IMG/VR virus record: IMGVR_UViG_3300047284_000047
Coordinates: 1 to 25,288 of that record
Length of the DNA stretch: 25,288 nucleotides
Source: a virus
Reading direction: 5' to 3' (one strand)
Each line of letters starts with the position of its first letter. Position 1 is the stretch's first letter. Shown piece after piece: positions 15,318-22,451 of this stretch. The notes under the pieces are model-generated. The model did no database searches. It worked only from the letters and a program-made list of their open reading frames with translations, and was not told where the DNA came from. Both the position numbers and the translations under genes were made by a program.

Positions 15318-15334
15318 CCAGTCACCGTAAGGCA

Positions 15335-15592
15335 GTTCCCCACCTAAAGGCAAGGTGGGACGGGGTGGGGTACCGCCAAAAACCAGTCACAGAGCGGGAG
15401 TTCCCCACGTACCCTACCTAACCCCACCTATATCAAAACAAATAAAGGAATAGAAGGACACGAAGGGAACGTAGGGAAGTTTGAGACCGAGGTGGGACGC
15501 GAACCAGGTAGGGTACCTCGCCAACATCGCCTGCGGCGCAGCGTATCTCGGCGATCAATAGGTGGGGTACCCGTCCCACCTAGGTGGGGTAC
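15335..15592 (+). repeat. Iteron-like repeat cluster with AT-rich core (candidate replication origin)
   Basis: The 262-base gap between the second RHH gene and the primase gene holds about ten copies of a GC-rich motif close to AGGTGGG(G/A)TACC. Forward copies start near 15353, 15363, 15490, 15506, 15560 and 15582; reverse copies lie near 15336-15345, 15400-15410, 15409-15419, 15419-15429 and 15572-15581. Between them, 15428-15460 is AT- and purine-rich (tatcaaaacaaataaagg). Pairs form inverted repeats, such as CCCACCT/AGGTGGG at 15339-15345/15353-15359 and AGGTGGG/CCCACCT at 15560-15566/15575-15581. No gene is seen here. The layout resembles an iteron origin beside its primase; operator clusters are the alternative. 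Confidence 0.6.
15559..15582 (-). terminator. Hairpin at the primase stop codon, possible weak terminator
   Basis: In the leftward transcript the primase stop is part of TAGGTGGG, a 6-7 base loop, then CCCACCTA followed by TTGAT. The 8-base stem is strong, but the T run is poor, and the same bases belong to the repeat cluster. It may reduce read-through from primase into the clamp and late genes, or be only a by-product of the repeats. Confidence 0.3.
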
Positions 15593-17634
15593 TGCCGCCG
15601 GTACACGTACGCCCTGCTTGACCCTTTGCCGCTGCGGTAGCGCTTAAACCCAAGCCGCTTGAGCACGTCCGCAACCTGCATCTGGTCCGCCTTGGTCTGA
15701 CGTTCTACGGGCTTTTTAATGGCCTCAGTAAGCAACTTTTCAGTGGTCAAATCAATCTCGCCGTGCTTACGCAACCAGTCCTCAATTTCAGCCTGCCACG
15801 GGTTATCGACCACGTAAGATTCATTCTCGCTACTTAGCTGCTGCTCATACTCTGCAGGCAGCCGGCTTGTCTCACCTGCACGGTATGCAGCAACAGCAGC
15901 AGACCATATTGCGTCGCGTTCCAGTAATAGCGCGGCGGTATCAATCTGGTCAGCCTGCGTCTTGGTTGTGGGTATGACCCAGAAGCGGCGGTTGCCGGTT
16001 TCGTCCACCAAAAAGCCGGTCGTTCGGTTAGTAGTGCCGACAATAATTCCACGCCTTGGGAATGCCTCAGTGGCCTTGCCATACGGCACGCGAAACATAT
16101 CAACTGCCTGCGATAGGAAAGCCTTGACCTGACCTGCGTGCTTGCGATTAGTCACATGGTCAAGCTCTGCCCACTCCATAATCCATGACCTGTGCAACAC
16201 CATCAGATCATCTTTGCTGCTGATGTCACCCAAGGCATCGCTAAAAAAGTCATGGCCAAGGCACGCCCAAAACGATGACTTGTATGCGCCCTGGTCGCCC
16301 ATGATCACGCATGCTGTGTCGTGTTTGCAGCCAGGGTGATACGCACGGGCAACAGCACCAATCAGGGTGCGCTTGAGCATTTCGTCATAGATCGTGCCGG
16401 GCGTATCATCAGGCCGTAGGTAGCCGGTAGCTAGGGCTTCGATGTAAGCAGGTGCAACCGTGGCGGCAACGCGGTCGAGGTACTCGACAACAGGGTCATA
16501 TGGGGACTCATTGGCCACCTGCACAATGCAGTCCAAGGCGACCTCCTTAGAGACCTTGTAACCCATTTCAGCGAGGGTGAGGTAAAACCGTTCGGCGCCT
16601 TCAATGGGAGCGCCGTCTACCTCAATGCGCTGGGTAAAGGTGTTGTAGCGGTAGCTGCTGTCGCCGTGCCGCAGCAGATTTAGCAGCTCAGCAGCGTTCA
16701 TGGGCTGCAGTTGCGGGTTTACCGCTGACGGCGGCTGCTTGCTTGCAGGCCGCTCACGCCGGACAGGCTCTAATTGCTGCCGCCCGCGCCAGCCGTCTTG
16801 CTTGGCCAGTTGGCCAAGGGTGCCGAGGGTGATGCCACCGCCGGACTTGAACCCGCGCCACTTGTGCTCGCAGTCACCAGGCTTGAACTTGGATGATTGC
16901 GCTGACCAATTGATCCAGTCAGCCAGTAAGGCATCATCAACGCTGTGCAGCGCCATACCCACTTCAAGCCACTGGTCGTAGTCATCAGCACGGCTGGGCT
17001 GCAGCGCTTCGAGGTATGACCGAGCCCGGGCTGTGTCGTCACTGCCGGCAGGAGTCACCAACGGCAACGGCGGCTGAACCGGTTGGCGCAACATGCGTGC
17101 TATCAGGTCCGCCGGTGCCTCGGCAATGCCCACATCGCTTGGCGACCGACCTGGCACCCAGCTATATCCAGAGGTCAATGGGTGCGCCCCGGCAATGACG
17201 GACTGGCAGCCATCCCAGCGCAGCTCAACCTGCTCAGGCTTGCCTTCGCTGTCAATGACGCCAGTTTTGTACTTACGGGTGCGGATGTCTGCCCAGTACT
17301 GCTGAGGCACTTGGTAGATGATCTGAAACCGCCCGTCGCGGCCACTGGTTACGGTCCAGGACGGAGGCAACGAACTGACTGGAATGCCCCAGTCGTCAAA
17401 CAACCGCGACGCGGACTTGCCGTCATGGTCAACAAACAGCAAGCCACCGCTGAGGGTGCCGCAGCAGACGCCAATTGCCTTGGCGCGGCCTGACTTCAGC
17501 TCATTACCAAGCTGGGCGCGAGTGATGTGGCCATCTTGCCAATCCTTGATGTATGGCCGTTTTTCGCCATCAACTGGCACATAAGACCAGTCTCGTGGCA
17601 GCTTCATCAGCTGCGCTAACAGGTCGCTACTCAT
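15580..17634 (-). CDS. Primase-polymerase / VirE-type helicase fusion
   Basis: The protein has 684 residues. The N-terminal bifunctional primase-polymerase domain (about 5-185) has the metal-site pair D69 and D71 in FVDHDG, and later AGAHP. A PriCT-like segment (about 210-275) contains DDYDQWLEVGMALHSV. The C-terminal VirE/DUF5906-type AAA+ domain has Walker A GDQGAYKS at 446-453, a WAEL Walker B and GTTNRTTGFLVDETGNRRFW near the end. It should prime and unwind DNA at the phage origin. ATG 17634 overlaps the stop of the RHH gene, so the two are co-expressed. The repeat cluster at its 3' end may be the origin it acts on. Confidence 0.9.
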   Translation of the reverse strand: MSSDLLAQLMKLPRDWSYVPVDGEKRPYIKDWQDGHITRAQLGNELKSGRAKAIGVCCGTLSGGLLFVDHDGKSASRLFDDWGIPVSSLPPSWTVTSGRDGRFQIIYQVPQQYWADIRTRKYKTGVIDSEGKPEQVELRWDGCQSVIAGAHPLTSGYSWVPGRSPSDVGIAEAPADLIARMLRQPVQPPLPLVTPAGSDDTARARSYLEALQPSRADDYDQWLEVGMALHSVDDALLADWINWSAQSSKFKPGDCEHKWRGFKSGGGITLGTLGQLAKQDGWRGRQQLEPVRRERPASKQPPSAVNPQLQPMNAAELLNLLRHGDSSYRYNTFTQRIEVDGAPIEGAERFYLTLAEMGYKVSKEVALDCIVQVANESPYDPVVEYLDRVAATVAPAYIEALATGYLRPDDTPGTIYDEMLKRTLIGAVARAYHPGCKHDTACVIMGDQGAYKSSFWACLGHDFFSDALGDISSKDDLMVLHRSWIMEWAELDHVTNRKHAGQVKAFLSQAVDMFRVPYGKATEAFPRRGIIVGTTNRTTGFLVDETGNRRFWVIPTTKTQADQIDTAALLLERDAIWSAAVAAYRAGETSRLPAEYEQQLSSENESYVVDNPWQAEIEDWLRKHGEIDLTTEKLLTEAIKKPVERQTKADQMQVADVLKRLGFKRYRSGKGSSRAYVYRRQYPT

Positions 17635-17804
17635 GACTCACGACGCCCAGTTGCTGGCAACAGGCCGCGGCTGTGCAGCTCCATGGACTGCTGCAGCAGC
17701 AACCTGATAGCGGTGCCACGAGACATGCGGTCACCACGCCAAGAGTCCAGCCATTGCAATTGGTCTGGCGACAGGCGCACTGGTGTTGGATGGGCTAATC
17801 GCAT
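17631..17804 (-). CDS. Ribbon-helix-helix type regulator (57 aa)
   Basis: The frame from ATG 17804 reads MRLAHPTPVRLSPDQLQWLD, then SWRGDRMSRGTAIRLLLQQS and a basic end. The strand TPVRLSPDQLQWLDSW followed by two helices with SRGTAIRLLL is the CopG/Arc-like ribbon-helix-helix pattern. Its stop overlaps the primase start (ATGA), so it is the first gene of the leftward arm. Divergent promoters with a central inverted repeat lie directly upstream, so autoregulation and control of both arms is a reasonable inference. Confidence 0.75.
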   Translation of the reverse strand: MRLAHPTPVRLSPDQLQWLDSWRGDRMSRGTAIRLLLQQSMELHSRGLLPATGRRES

Positions 17805-17821
17805 CTGCGGCGGCTGGGTGC

Positions 17822-17850
17822 TTGCACACTGTAGCCGGGGCTGCTACGCT
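17822..17850 (+). promoter_or_regulatory. Rightward promoter for helicase-methyltransferase operon
   Basis: TTGCAC (17822-17827), 17 bases, TACGCT (17845-17850). The -10 resembles the TAnnnT elements of the other promoters in this window. Transcription would start near 17857, about 14 bases before ATG 17871, which excludes the upstream TTG at 17850 as the start. The leader is too short for a good ribosome binding site and none is visible. Confidence 0.5.
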
Positions 17851-17855
17851 TGCAA
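17828..17855 (-). promoter_or_regulatory. Leftward promoter for RHH-primase operon
   Basis: On the minus strand TTGCAA (17850-17855) is followed after 16 bases by TACAGT (17828-17833, 4 of 6 to TATAAT). Expected start near 17821, about 17 bases before ATG 17804. It interleaves face to face with the rightward promoter, so polymerase could bind only one at a time. Confidence 0.5.
17831..17847. promoter_or_regulatory. Inverted-repeat operator candidate between divergent promoters
   Basis: GTAGC, 7 bases, GCTAC, with an inner palindrome AGCC-GG-GGCT at 17833-17842. It sits in the spacers of both promoters, where a bound RHH dimer pair would block both. The neighbouring RHH protein is the obvious candidate ligand; binding is inferred. 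Confidence 0.45.
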
Positions 17856-17870
17856 GGCCACACGGCAGCT

Positions 17871-20129
17871 ATGACCTACAAAGACTTCCTAGCCTCCAAA
17901 TCCACCACCTGCCCTGCTGCTGGCTTTGATCCGCAGCAGTTCACGGCGCCGCTGTTTCCGTTTCAGCGGGACATCGTCACCATGGCTTGCCGCGTTGGCA
18001 GGTTCTGCATCTGGGCTGACTGCGGCATGGGCAAAACCGCAATGCAGCTTGAATGGGCGCATCAGGTGCATCAGCACACTGGCGGCAACGTATTGGTGCT
18101 GGCGCCGCTGGCCGTGGCGCATCAGACCGTGCGCGAGGGCAGCAAGTTCGGCATCTCATGCGCATTCGCTGCAACGCAAGCCGAGGTCAAGCCCGGTATT
18201 ACGGTCACCAACTACGAAAAGCTCAGCCACTTTGAACCGGCTGCCTTCGCCGGCGTGGTGCTCGATGAGAGCAGCATCCTCAAGGCGTACACCGGCAAGA
18301 TCCGCAACCAGATCATCGAGTCATTTGCGCAGACACCATTTCGCCTGGCATGCTCGGCCACGCCAGCGCCCAATGACCACATGGAGCTTGGCAACCATGC
18401 CGAGTTCATCGGTGTGATGACCAGGACTGAGATGCTGGCCATGTTCTTCGTCCATGACGGCGGCGACACCAGCAAGTGGCGGCTCAAGGGGCACGCAAAA
18501 GACAAGTTCTGGGAATGGGTCTGCAGTTGGGCTGTCACTATCCGCAAGCCGTCAGACCTGAACTACGAGGACGGCAACTTCATCCTGCCCGATCTGCGAA
18601 TCCAAGACTGCACGGTGGAAACACCACGCGAGGCTACGGCCGACGAAGCCGGCCAGATGGCGCTGTTTGCCATGGAAGCCCGCACCCTGAGCGATCAGCG
18701 TCATGTGCGCAAGGCATCGCTGCAGATGCGCGTCGATGCAGCCGCAGCCCTGGCCAACAACAGCGCAGAGCAATGGCTGATCTGGTGTGATCTCAACGAC
18801 GAGTCCAAGGCGCTGGCTGCTGCCATTGATGGCGCAGTTGAGGTGTCAGGCAGCGACAGCGACGACCATAAGCGCCGTGCCGCGATTGACTTTCAAGATG
18901 GCAAGATCCGCGTTCTGGTCAGTAAGCCCAGCATTTTTGGGTTTGGCCTGAACTTTCAAGGTTGCCACAACGTCGCTTTCGTTGGCCTTTCTCACAGCTA
19001 CGAGGCTTTTTATCAGGCCATCCGCAGGTGCTGGCGATTTGGGCAGCAGCACCCGGTTAACGCACACATCATCTACGACGTGGCCGAGGGTCGCGTGATC
19101 GAAAACATCCGTCGCAAGGAAGCGGACAGCATCGCAATGGCTGAATCAATGGTCACCATCATGAAGCAAACCACCATGGAACAACTCAAGAAGATCCAGC
19201 GCCAGGTTGCGCCGCACATCACTGAGCACAAGTCCGGCGACAACTGGGACCTGTACATGGGCGACTGCGTTGAAAGCATCAAGCAGCTCGACTCAGACAG
19301 CATCCACTACAGCATCTTCAGCCCACCTTTTGCATCGCTTTACACCTACTCCAACAGCGACCGCGACATGGGCAACAGCCGCAACGATCAGGAGTTTTTC
19401 GATCACTTCGTCTACTTGGCTAAAGAGCTGCATCGAGTGCTGATGCCTGGCAGGTTGATCAGCTTCCACTGCATGAACCTGCCTAGCAGCAAAGAGCGCG
19501 ATGGCTTCATTGGCGTCAAGGACTTTCGCGGCGACATGCTGCGCATCTTCCAGGCGGCAGGGTTTGTGTTCCACTCAGAGGTCTGCATCTGGAAGGACCC
19601 CGTCACCGCGATGCAGCGCACCAAGGCAATCGGCCTGCTGCACAAACAGATCCGCAAGGACTCAGCATTGAGCCGTCAGGGCATCCCTGACTACTTGGTC
19701 ACGGTGCGCAAGCTGGGCGATAACCCTGAGCCATGCGCTGGCCCGTTCACTGAGTTTGCTGGCGAGAACCCACCAGCCAAGACAGGCGACGCCATCAAGG
19801 ACAGCATCAACATCTGGCAGCGGTATGCCAGTCCGGTGTGGATGGACATTAACCCATCCGATACATTGCAGTACCGCAGCGCCCGCGCCAATGATGACGA
19901 GCGGCACATTTGTCCGCTGCAGCTTGAGGTGATCCGCCGCGGACTGCAGCTATGGAGCAACCCAGGCGATCTGGTGCTCAGCCCATTTGCGGGCATCGGC
20001 AGCGAGGGATACGTCAGCCTGCAGATGCAACGCCGGTTCGTCGGCTTTGAGCTGAAGCCCAGCTACTTCAACTGCGCAGTTAAAAATCTGCAGTCGGTTG
20101 AGTCGCATAAACAGGGGGAGCTGGTGTGA
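17871..20129 (+). CDS. SF2/SNF2-type helicase fused to DNA methyltransferase
   Basis: The protein has 752 residues from ATG 17871. The helicase part has GMGKT at 52-56, DESS at 132-135, SATPAPND at 162-169 and RRCWRFGQ at 385-392, typical of SNF2-like ATPases. After about residue 450 a methyltransferase follows: SPPF at 484-487 (catalytic motif IV) and FAGIG at 706-710 (SAM-binding motif I). Motif IV before motif I marks a beta-class amino-methyltransferase, N4-cytosine or N6-adenine. No restriction nuclease domain is fused, but a VRR-NUC gene lies two genes on. It may protect phage DNA from restriction, as the differently ordered P1 DarB does, or modify DNA while tracking along it. First gene of the rightward operon. 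Confidence 0.9.
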   Translation: MTYKDFLASKSTTCPAAGFDPQQFTAPLFPFQRDIVTMACRVGRFCIWADCGMGKTAMQLEWAHQVHQHTGGNVLVLAPLAVAHQTVREGSKFGISCAFAATQAEVKPGITVTNYEKLSHFEPAAFAGVVLDESSILKAYTGKIRNQIIESFAQTPFRLACSATPAPNDHMELGNHAEFIGVMTRTEMLAMFFVHDGGDTSKWRLKGHAKDKFWEWVCSWAVTIRKPSDLNYEDGNFILPDLRIQDCTVETPREATADEAGQMALFAMEARTLSDQRHVRKASLQMRVDAAAALANNSAEQWLIWCDLNDESKALAAAIDGAVEVSGSDSDDHKRRAAIDFQDGKIRVLVSKPSIFGFGLNFQGCHNVAFVGLSHSYEAFYQAIRRCWRFGQQHPVNAHIIYDVAEGRVIENIRRKEADSIAMAESMVTIMKQTTMEQLKKIQRQVAPHITEHKSGDNWDLYMGDCVESIKQLDSDSIHYSIFSPPFASLYTYSNSDRDMGNSRNDQEFFDHFVYLAKELHRVLMPGRLISFHCMNLPSSKERDGFIGVKDFRGDMLRIFQAAGFVFHSEVCIWKDPVTAMQRTKAIGLLHKQIRKDSALSRQGIPDYLVTVRKLGDNPEPCAGPFTEFAGENPPAKTGDAIKDSINIWQRYASPVWMDINPSDTLQYRSARANDDERHICPLQLEVIRRGLQLWSNPGDLVLSPFAGIGSEGYVSLQMQRRFVGFELKPSYFNCAVKNLQSVESHKQGELV

Positions 20130-21481
20130 ACCTCCGCCCCTACCAACAAAAGATGGTGGACGAAATCCGCCTTCAATATCAACTAGGCAAAAAGTCTGTT
20201 CTTGGTGTGCTTAGCACTGGCGGTGGCAAGACTTGCATATTCAGCTACATCGCCCAGTCCGCCGCCAAAAAAGGCAACCGCGTCTGCATCTTGGTGCATC
20301 GGCAAGAGCTGCTGGATCAAGCCAGCCGCATCCTCACGGCTATGGGCGTCACCCATGGCCGCATCGCAGCAGGCCGCAGCATGGACCTAAGCCATGCGGT
20401 GCAGGTGGCCTCAGTCCAGACCCTTGCCCGCAGGCTGCACAAGCTGCCGGCTGGGTTCTTTCAGCTCCTAGTGGTAGACGAGGCGCACCACACCAATGCT
20501 GGCCAGTGGTCCACGGTGCTGCAGCATTTCCAGCAAGCACATGTCTTGGGCGTGACTGCAACGCCATGCCGTGGCGACGGCCGTGGGCTTGGCGACCACT
20601 ATGAGGTCATGGTGCAAGGACCCAGCGCTGCGTGGCTGACCGATAACGGCTACCTGGCGGCTGCCCGTGTGCTGGCACCACCGGGGTTCGATACTGCCGG
20701 GCTGCGCAAGCGCATGGGCGACTTCGACACCAAGGACGCTGAGCAGCGCGTCACCACGATCATGGGCGACTGCGTTAGCCACTACCGCAAGCACCTGCCA
20801 GGCCAGACCGCGATCGCGTTTTGCTGCAGCGTGGCACATGCCGAGGCAGTTGCACGCTTATTCATGAGTCAGGGCATCCCTGCCGCCAGCATTGACGGCA
20901 CCATGACCACCGACCAGCGCAGGGACCTGCTGCGCGCACTGGAGCACGGCCGCATCAAGGTGCTGACCAGTTGCAGCCTGATCGGTGAGGGCGTGGACGT
21001 GCCCAGCGTCGGCGGGTGCATCCTGCTGCGTCCAACGCAGTCAGTCAGCCTGCACCTGCAGATGATCGGCAGATGCCTGAGACCAAGCCATGGCAAAACT
21101 GCTGTGGTGCTGGACCACGTGGGCAACACGCTGCGGCTTGGCCATCACCTAGAGGAGCGCGAATGGACGCTTGACGGTGCCAAAAAGCGCGACCGCGAGC
21201 AAGCACCCAGCGTCAAGGTGTGCCCGGTGTGCTTTGCCACCAGCATGAGCGCTGCGCAGGTGTGCCCAGACTGCGGGCATGTGTTCGCGCCGCAGGAGAC
21301 CAGGGAGCTGAAAGTGGTGGATGGCGAGCTGCAAGAGCTGACCACACGGGAGCGCAAGCGCGAGCAAGGCAGTGCGCAGTCCTTGGATGACCTACGCAAG
21401 CTGGCGCAGCAACGCGGCTACAAACGCGGCTGGGCAGAGCGGGTGTATCAGGCTAGGTTGGCCAAGCGGCATGGGCTATGA
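20126..21481 (+). CDS. DEAD/DEAH-box helicase with zinc ribbon
   Basis: The protein has 451 residues. Motif I STGGGKT at 30-36, DEAH at 118-121, GVTATP near 150, and motif VI GRCLRP at 315-320 show a complete superfamily 2 helicase of the UvrB/RAD25-like phage type. Four cysteines at 366, 369, 380 and 383 (CPVC ... CPDC) make a zinc ribbon, followed by a basic helical C-terminus. GTG 20126 overlaps the fusion gene's stop (GTGA) and is preceded by a strong AGGGGGAG ribosome binding site. Together with the VRR-NUC gene that follows it probably acts in replication or repair of phage DNA. Confidence 0.92.
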   Translation: MNLRPYQQKMVDEIRLQYQLGKKSVLGVLSTGGGKTCIFSYIAQSAAKKGNRVCILVHRQELLDQASRILTAMGVTHGRIAAGRSMDLSHAVQVASVQTLARRLHKLPAGFFQLLVVDEAHHTNAGQWSTVLQHFQQAHVLGVTATPCRGDGRGLGDHYEVMVQGPSAAWLTDNGYLAAARVLAPPGFDTAGLRKRMGDFDTKDAEQRVTTIMGDCVSHYRKHLPGQTAIAFCCSVAHAEAVARLFMSQGIPAASIDGTMTTDQRRDLLRALEHGRIKVLTSCSLIGEGVDVPSVGGCILLRPTQSVSLHLQMIGRCLRPSHGKTAVVLDHVGNTLRLGHHLEEREWTLDGAKKRDREQAPSVKVCPVCFATSMSAAQVCPDCGHVFAPQETRELKVVDGELQELTTRERKREQGSAQSLDDLRKLAQQRGYKRGWAERVYQARLAKRHGL

Positions 21482-21829
21482 GTGAGCGAACAGCGCATCC
21501 AGCAGGAGATCCGGCTAGCCATCAGCCACGGGGATACCAAGGTCTTCCGCAATAACACCGGCACGCTCAAGGACGCCAACGGCCGCCCGGTGCAGTTTGG
21601 ACTATGCAAGGGCAGCGCTGACCTGATCGGCTGGCGCACTGTCACGGTGACACCTGACATGGTCGGCACCCAGATGGCTGTGTTCCTGTCCATCGAGGTC
21701 AAGACCCCAACCGGCAGGCTCAGGCCAGAGCAGCAGCAGTGGCTGGATGCAGTCCAGGCTGCCGGCGGGATCGCTGGTGTGGCGCGGTCTGTGGAGGATG
21801 CGTTACGGATTGTGACTGAGCACGCTTGA
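21482..21829 (+). CDS. VRR-NUC domain nuclease
   Basis: The 115-residue protein is a stand-alone VRR-NUC domain. Catalytic residues in order: Glu 9 in the first helix (QQEIRLAI), Asp 47 in KGSADLIG, and Glu 72 with Lys 74 in SIEVKTP, followed by RPEQQQWLDAV, the family's closing helix. Such phage proteins are Holliday-junction or flap nucleases and are commonly paired with an SNF2/DEAD helicase, as here. GTG 21482 directly follows the helicase stop. Its own stop codon lies inside the -35 element of the next promoter. Confidence 0.92.
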   Translation: MSEQRIQQEIRLAISHGDTKVFRNNTGTLKDANGRPVQFGLCKGSADLIGWRTVTVTPDMVGTQMAVFLSIEVKTPTGRLRPEQQQWLDAVQAAGGIAGVARSVEDALRIVTEHA

Positions 21830-21853
21830 CCACGGCGGCACATGGTGTAGGAT
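21826..21853 (+). promoter_or_regulatory. Sigma70-like promoter inside end of VRR-NUC gene
   Basis: TTGACC (21826-21831), 16 bases, TAGGAT (21848-21853). The first 22 bases match the minus-strand promoter at 12142-12170 at 20 positions. Expected start near 21860, giving a leader of about 47 bases to ATG 21907 that contains two hairpins. Confidence 0.6.
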
Positions 21854-21863
21854 ATGTGCATCA

Positions 21864-21899
21864 GGGGGCAAGACCCCCACTCGGCAGCCCGGAGGCTGC
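21864..21899 (+). promoter_or_regulatory. Structured leader: two tandem hairpins, second one holding the ribosome binding site
   Basis: GGGGG-CAAGA-CCCCC at 21864-21878 is followed by GCAGCC-CGGA-GGCTGC at 21884-21899. The GGAGG at 21891-21895, the best ribosome binding site for ATG 21907 (11-base gap), begins in the second loop and runs into its stem, so folding would hide part of it. This may tune translation or protect the transcript's 5' end. Confidence 0.45.
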
Positions 21900-21906
21900 G
21901 CTTCAG

Positions 21907-22158
21907 ATGCTGATCCTTCAAGAAACTGGCACTCCGTTCACTGAGGCACAGCTTGATGCTGCTTTTGCCAAGGTTGCCGATCCTGCCGATTGGCGCAATC
22001 CCATCAACTATGCAGTTGTTGACCGGGACGAAGTGCATGTCACCGTTTCCGCAATCGGTTACTACACCGCTGCGCCTGTCACGGTGAAGGATCTGGGCTG
22101 GAATGACGAGTTCATGATCTTTTCCCCGGGCTATCGACTGGGACCTGCCGGGGCTTGA
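21907..22158 (+). CDS. Unknown small protein (83 aa) behind its own promoter
   Basis: The frame is open from TTG 21826, but that codon is inside the promoter, so I place the start at ATG 21907 with GGAGG upstream. The product opens with a helix (MLILQETGTPFTEAQLDAAF), then reads ADWRNPINYAVVDRDEVHVT and a beta segment, ending in FMIFSPGYRLGPAGA. It is soluble, with no membrane segment and no recognised family. Its promoter and structured leader suggest expression independent of the helicase operon. Confidence 0.65.
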   Translation: MLILQETGTPFTEAQLDAAFAKVADPADWRNPINYAVVDRDEVHVTVSAIGYYTAAPVTVKDLGWNDEFMIFSPGYRLGPAGA

Positions 22159-22218
22159 CCCACGCGGCCAGCCGGGAGCCGCACCCAATCCCGGCATCAT
22201 TCCACCCGCTTTAAGCAA

Positions 22219-22398
22219 ATGACAACCACACTCACCCTGATCCTTGTCCTGCTGCTGTTGCCGTTGCTGGTGCTGCTGTGGGCAACGGAGTCAACTGAGC
22301 AACGCGCCAAGCGGCTGCGTGGCTACGGCTGGTCGCAGCGCCGCATTGCGGAGCACATGCACATCAGCCGCTACCGCGTCCGCCTAGCGCTTGCATAA
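22219..22398 (+). CDS. Membrane-anchored helix-turn-helix miniprotein (59 aa)
   Basis: ATG 22219 gives a leucine-rich transmembrane segment (residues about 5-21, LTLILVLLLLPLLVLLW), then a cytoplasmic-type basic tail containing AKRLRGYGWSQRRIAEHMHI and SRYRVRLALA. The tail looks like a resolvase/transposase-type helix-turn-helix (a..lr..G.S...IA..l..s...V...L). DNA-binding motifs tethered to such a short membrane anchor are uncommon. The gene lies 60 bases after its neighbour, and a terminator-like hairpin follows its stop. Function unknown; tethering DNA to the membrane or sensing is conjecture. Confidence 0.65.
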   Translation: MTTTLTLILVLLLLPLLVLLWATESTEQRAKRLRGYGWSQRRIAEHMHISRYRVRLALA

Positions 22399-22403
22399 AG
22401 AAA

Positions 22404-22426
22404 ACGGGAGGCGCCACACCTCCCGT
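22404..22426 (+). terminator. Terminator-like hairpin
   Basis: ACGGGAGG, 7 bases, CCTCCCGT: a perfect 8-base stem preceded by an A run (aaagaaaa). It lies six bases after the miniprotein stop and before the recombination genes. The following bases (caccctta) lack a T run, so termination may be partial, or occur by read-through control. On the minus strand the same hairpin is followed by a T run (TTTTCTTT). Confidence 0.5.
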
Positions 22427-22451
22427 CACCCTTACCAAGTCCATTTTACCC

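Noticed and set aside
15335-15592. Repeat cluster considered as a CRISPR array
   Set aside because: Units are about 10-12 bases, lie in both orientations and have irregular spacing, so there is no repeat-spacer periodicity.
17850-17870. TTG start that would lengthen the helicase-methyltransferase by seven residues
   Set aside because: The codon overlaps the last base of the predicted -10 element and lies upstream of the expected transcription start; ATG 17871 starts a more natural N-terminus.
22154-22200. Further TTGACC box before the membrane-anchored helix-turn-helix gene
   Set aside because: No -10-like sequence occurs 16-18 bases downstream.
21448-22218. Minus-strand open frame of 256 codons
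   Set aside because: It is antisense to the VRR-NUC gene, which has clear catalytic motifs, and to the following gene; GC-rich codon bias creates long open antisense frames.
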